Shown here one piece after another: positions 22,277 to 23,224 of a DNA stretch of 23,224 nt. Position 1 is the stretch's first letter, and the number at the start of each line of letters is the position of its first letter. The translations under genes and the position numbers were made by a program. Origin of the DNA: CADCUY01 sp964242735 (GTDB lineage: Bacteria; Actinomycetota; Actinomycetes; Actinomycetales; Quadrisphaeraceae); NCBI GenBank assembly GCA_964242735.1, contig CAXTAK010000029.1:1-23224 (forward strand), written 5' to 3'. The notes below the pieces were generated by a model. That model saw only the letters and a list, made by a program, of their open reading frames with translations. It had not been told where the DNA came from and did no database searches.

Positions 22277-22827
22277 GGCTCTTGGCGTGGGGCCAGCTCG
22301 CGCTCGTCGCCGTGGTCGCCCTGGTGCTCACGTGGGTGCTGTCGTCGGTGGTCGACCCCACGGGCTCGCTGGTGCAGCTGACGTGGACGGTGCCCGCGGG
22401 CCTCGCCGCCCTCGCCGGCGCCATGGTGGTCGCGGGCTGGCCGGTGCGGCGGTGGACCAGGACCGGCACCGGGCGCGGGGGAGCGCCGACCACCGCGGGC
22501 GGGCGCGGCGCCGTCGTGCCCGGCCAGCGGCGGGGCGCCGAGCCCGTCGGCGCGCTCGCCGCGCGATCGCGCGACGTGCGACGCCTCGACCCGCTGCGCG
22601 CCACCCGCGTGCTCGCCCTCGCGCGTGCGTCGGCCTTCTCCGGGGCGGCCACGGCCGGGGCGTACGCCGCGGTCGCGCTGCTCACGGCGCCCACCGCGCA
22701 GGCCGAGCCCCGCCTCGAGCGCCTCGTGCTCGCAGCGCTGGCGGTCGTCGCCGCCGCGGCCCTGTCGCTCGCCGGTGTCGTGGTCGAGCGCTGGTGCCGG
22801 GTGCCGCCGAGCGCCGACGGGCCGTAG
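22273..22827 (+). CDS. DUF3180 family membrane protein
   Basis: This 184-residue protein has four predicted membrane segments: about 4-24, 38-57, 120-138 and 150-171. A Gly/Arg-rich cytoplasmic loop lies between the second and third. The block 'RRLDPLRATRVLALARASA' just before segment three is characteristic of DUF3180. It is typically found directly after folK in actinobacteria, as here, with a GTGA overlap that implies coupled translation. Function is unknown; the position suggests a link to folate or membrane processes but proves nothing. The GTG start at 22273 gives a good N-terminal membrane helix. Confidence 0.88.
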   Translation: MRLLAWGQLALVAVVALVLTWVLSSVVDPTGSLVQLTWTVPAGLAALAGAMVVAGWPVRRWTRTGTGRGGAPTTAGGRGAVVPGQRRGAEPVGALAARSRDVRRLDPLRATRVLALARASAFSGAATAGAYAAVALLTAPTAQAEPRLERLVLAALAVVAAAALSLAGVVVERWCRVPPSADGP

Positions 22828-22831
22828 GAGC

Positions 22832-23224
22832 TCAGATCGCCGTGGCGGCCTCGTCCTGCTGGGGCGCGGTGCGCCGCAGCGCGGCGTAGACCGCGTCGGG
22901 CGTCAGCACGCCGACGTAGCGCTCGCCGTCCAGGACCGGCAGCCACCCGGCGTCGTGCTGCACGATCTCGGCCAGGCCGCGGCGCAGGGGCTCGCCCAGC
23001 CCGACGACGCCGCGGAAGCGCTTCGCGCGGTCGGCCACGGTGGACCCGGCGCCCTCGCCCACCAGGCGCTCGCTGACCCAGCCGCGCAGCGCGCCGTCGC
23101 GGTCGAGCACCACCGCGTACGGCAGGGGCGTGCCCCTCAGCGCCCGGCGGGCCTCGTCCACGGTGTCGGTGAGCAGCACCACGGGGGGGTGCACGAGGTC
23201 GGTGACCTCGATCGGCGTCACCGC
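22832..23224 (-). CDS. CBS-domain region, probably C-terminus of a glycine betaine/proline ABC ATPase; cut by window edge
   Basis: The minus strand is open to the window edge and gives about 130 residues with two CBS-type halves: 'PLPYAVVLDRDGALRGWVSE' and 'DAGWLPVLDGERYVGVLTPD', followed by 'AVYAALRRTA' and an acidic tail. The last segment looks like the end of ProV/OpuCA-type ATPases, where CBS domains sense ionic strength. The reading continues without stop beyond 23221 ('AVTPIEVTDLVHPPV'), which fits the linker after the ATPase domain. A short stand-alone CBS protein starting at the GTG at 23221 cannot be ruled out. It is convergent with the DUF3180 gene, only 4 bases between stops. One run of seven G/C is in frame here. 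Confidence 0.65.
   Translation of the reverse strand, partial: AVTPIEVTDLVHPPVVLLTDTVDEARRALRGTPLPYAVVLDRDGALRGWVSERLVGEGAGSTVADRAKRFRGVVGLGEPLRRGLAEIVQHDAGWLPVLDGERYVGVLTPDAVYAALRRTAPQQDEAATAI

Noticed and set aside
1..23224. CRISPR array, tRNA/rRNA genes, insertion sequences or phage attachment sites
   Set aside because: No spaced direct repeats, tRNA-like arms, transposase motifs or terminal repeats were seen. The decayed accessory part shows no clear mobile-element borders.

Overview
The window is high-GC DNA (long G/C runs, GTG and TTG starts, GAGGAG-type ribosome sites) from an actinobacterium. The order ppa / dacB - HExxH metalloprotease - tilS - hpt - ftsH - folE - folP - folB-folK - DUF3180 is a conserved actinobacterial chromosomal block, and lsr2 and an LLM-type (F420-style) oxidoreductase agree with that. 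A Kineosporiales-like genus would fit, but this is a guess. A 100-N gap at 6263-6362 shows that this is a draft assembly.

Left part (1-8950) is accessory sequence full of broken genes. It starts with the N-terminal part of a carotenoid oxygenase (minus strand, running off the edge) and an intact APH-type phosphotransferase. These are followed by a VapB/VapC toxin-antitoxin remnant, a Uma2-family nuclease gene with two frameshifts, a secreted NIDO + PD40 protein with three frameshifts, a CatE-like VOC protein with one frameshift, and a fragment of a RibD C-terminal (DHFR-like) domain. Next come an intact PRC-barrel/DUF2382 stress-type protein carrying the assembly gap inside a tandem repeat, an intact LLM oxidoreductase, and a decayed divergent pair (MmyB-type regulator and SDR dehydrogenase).

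Middle part (8950-12260): lsr2 (nucleoid protein, TTG start, own terminator) is divergent from a FkbM-family methyltransferase. A secreted coiled-coil NlpC/P60 cell-wall hydrolase follows.

Right part (12256-22827) is the housekeeping block. Inorganic pyrophosphatase is divergent from a PBP4-type D-Ala-D-Ala carboxypeptidase. Then come a zinc-metalloprotease-like protein, tRNA-Ile lysidine synthetase, hypoxanthine phosphoribosyltransferase, FtsH, and a translationally coupled folate operon (folE, folP, fused folB-folK, DUF3180 membrane protein) joined by GTGA overlaps. A hairpin after hpt and a SigR/SigH-like promoter motif before ftsH suggest that ftsH-fol is its own transcription unit. The right edge holds CBS-domain sequence, probably the C-terminus of a betaine/proline ABC ATPase.

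I did not find a convincing new biological system. The most interesting signals are the restriction of frameshifts and deletions to the left part, the matched internal deletions in the VapBC remnant, the NIDO-PD40 protein, the unresolved repeat in the PRC/DUF2382 gene, and the possible thiol-stress promoter of ftsH.
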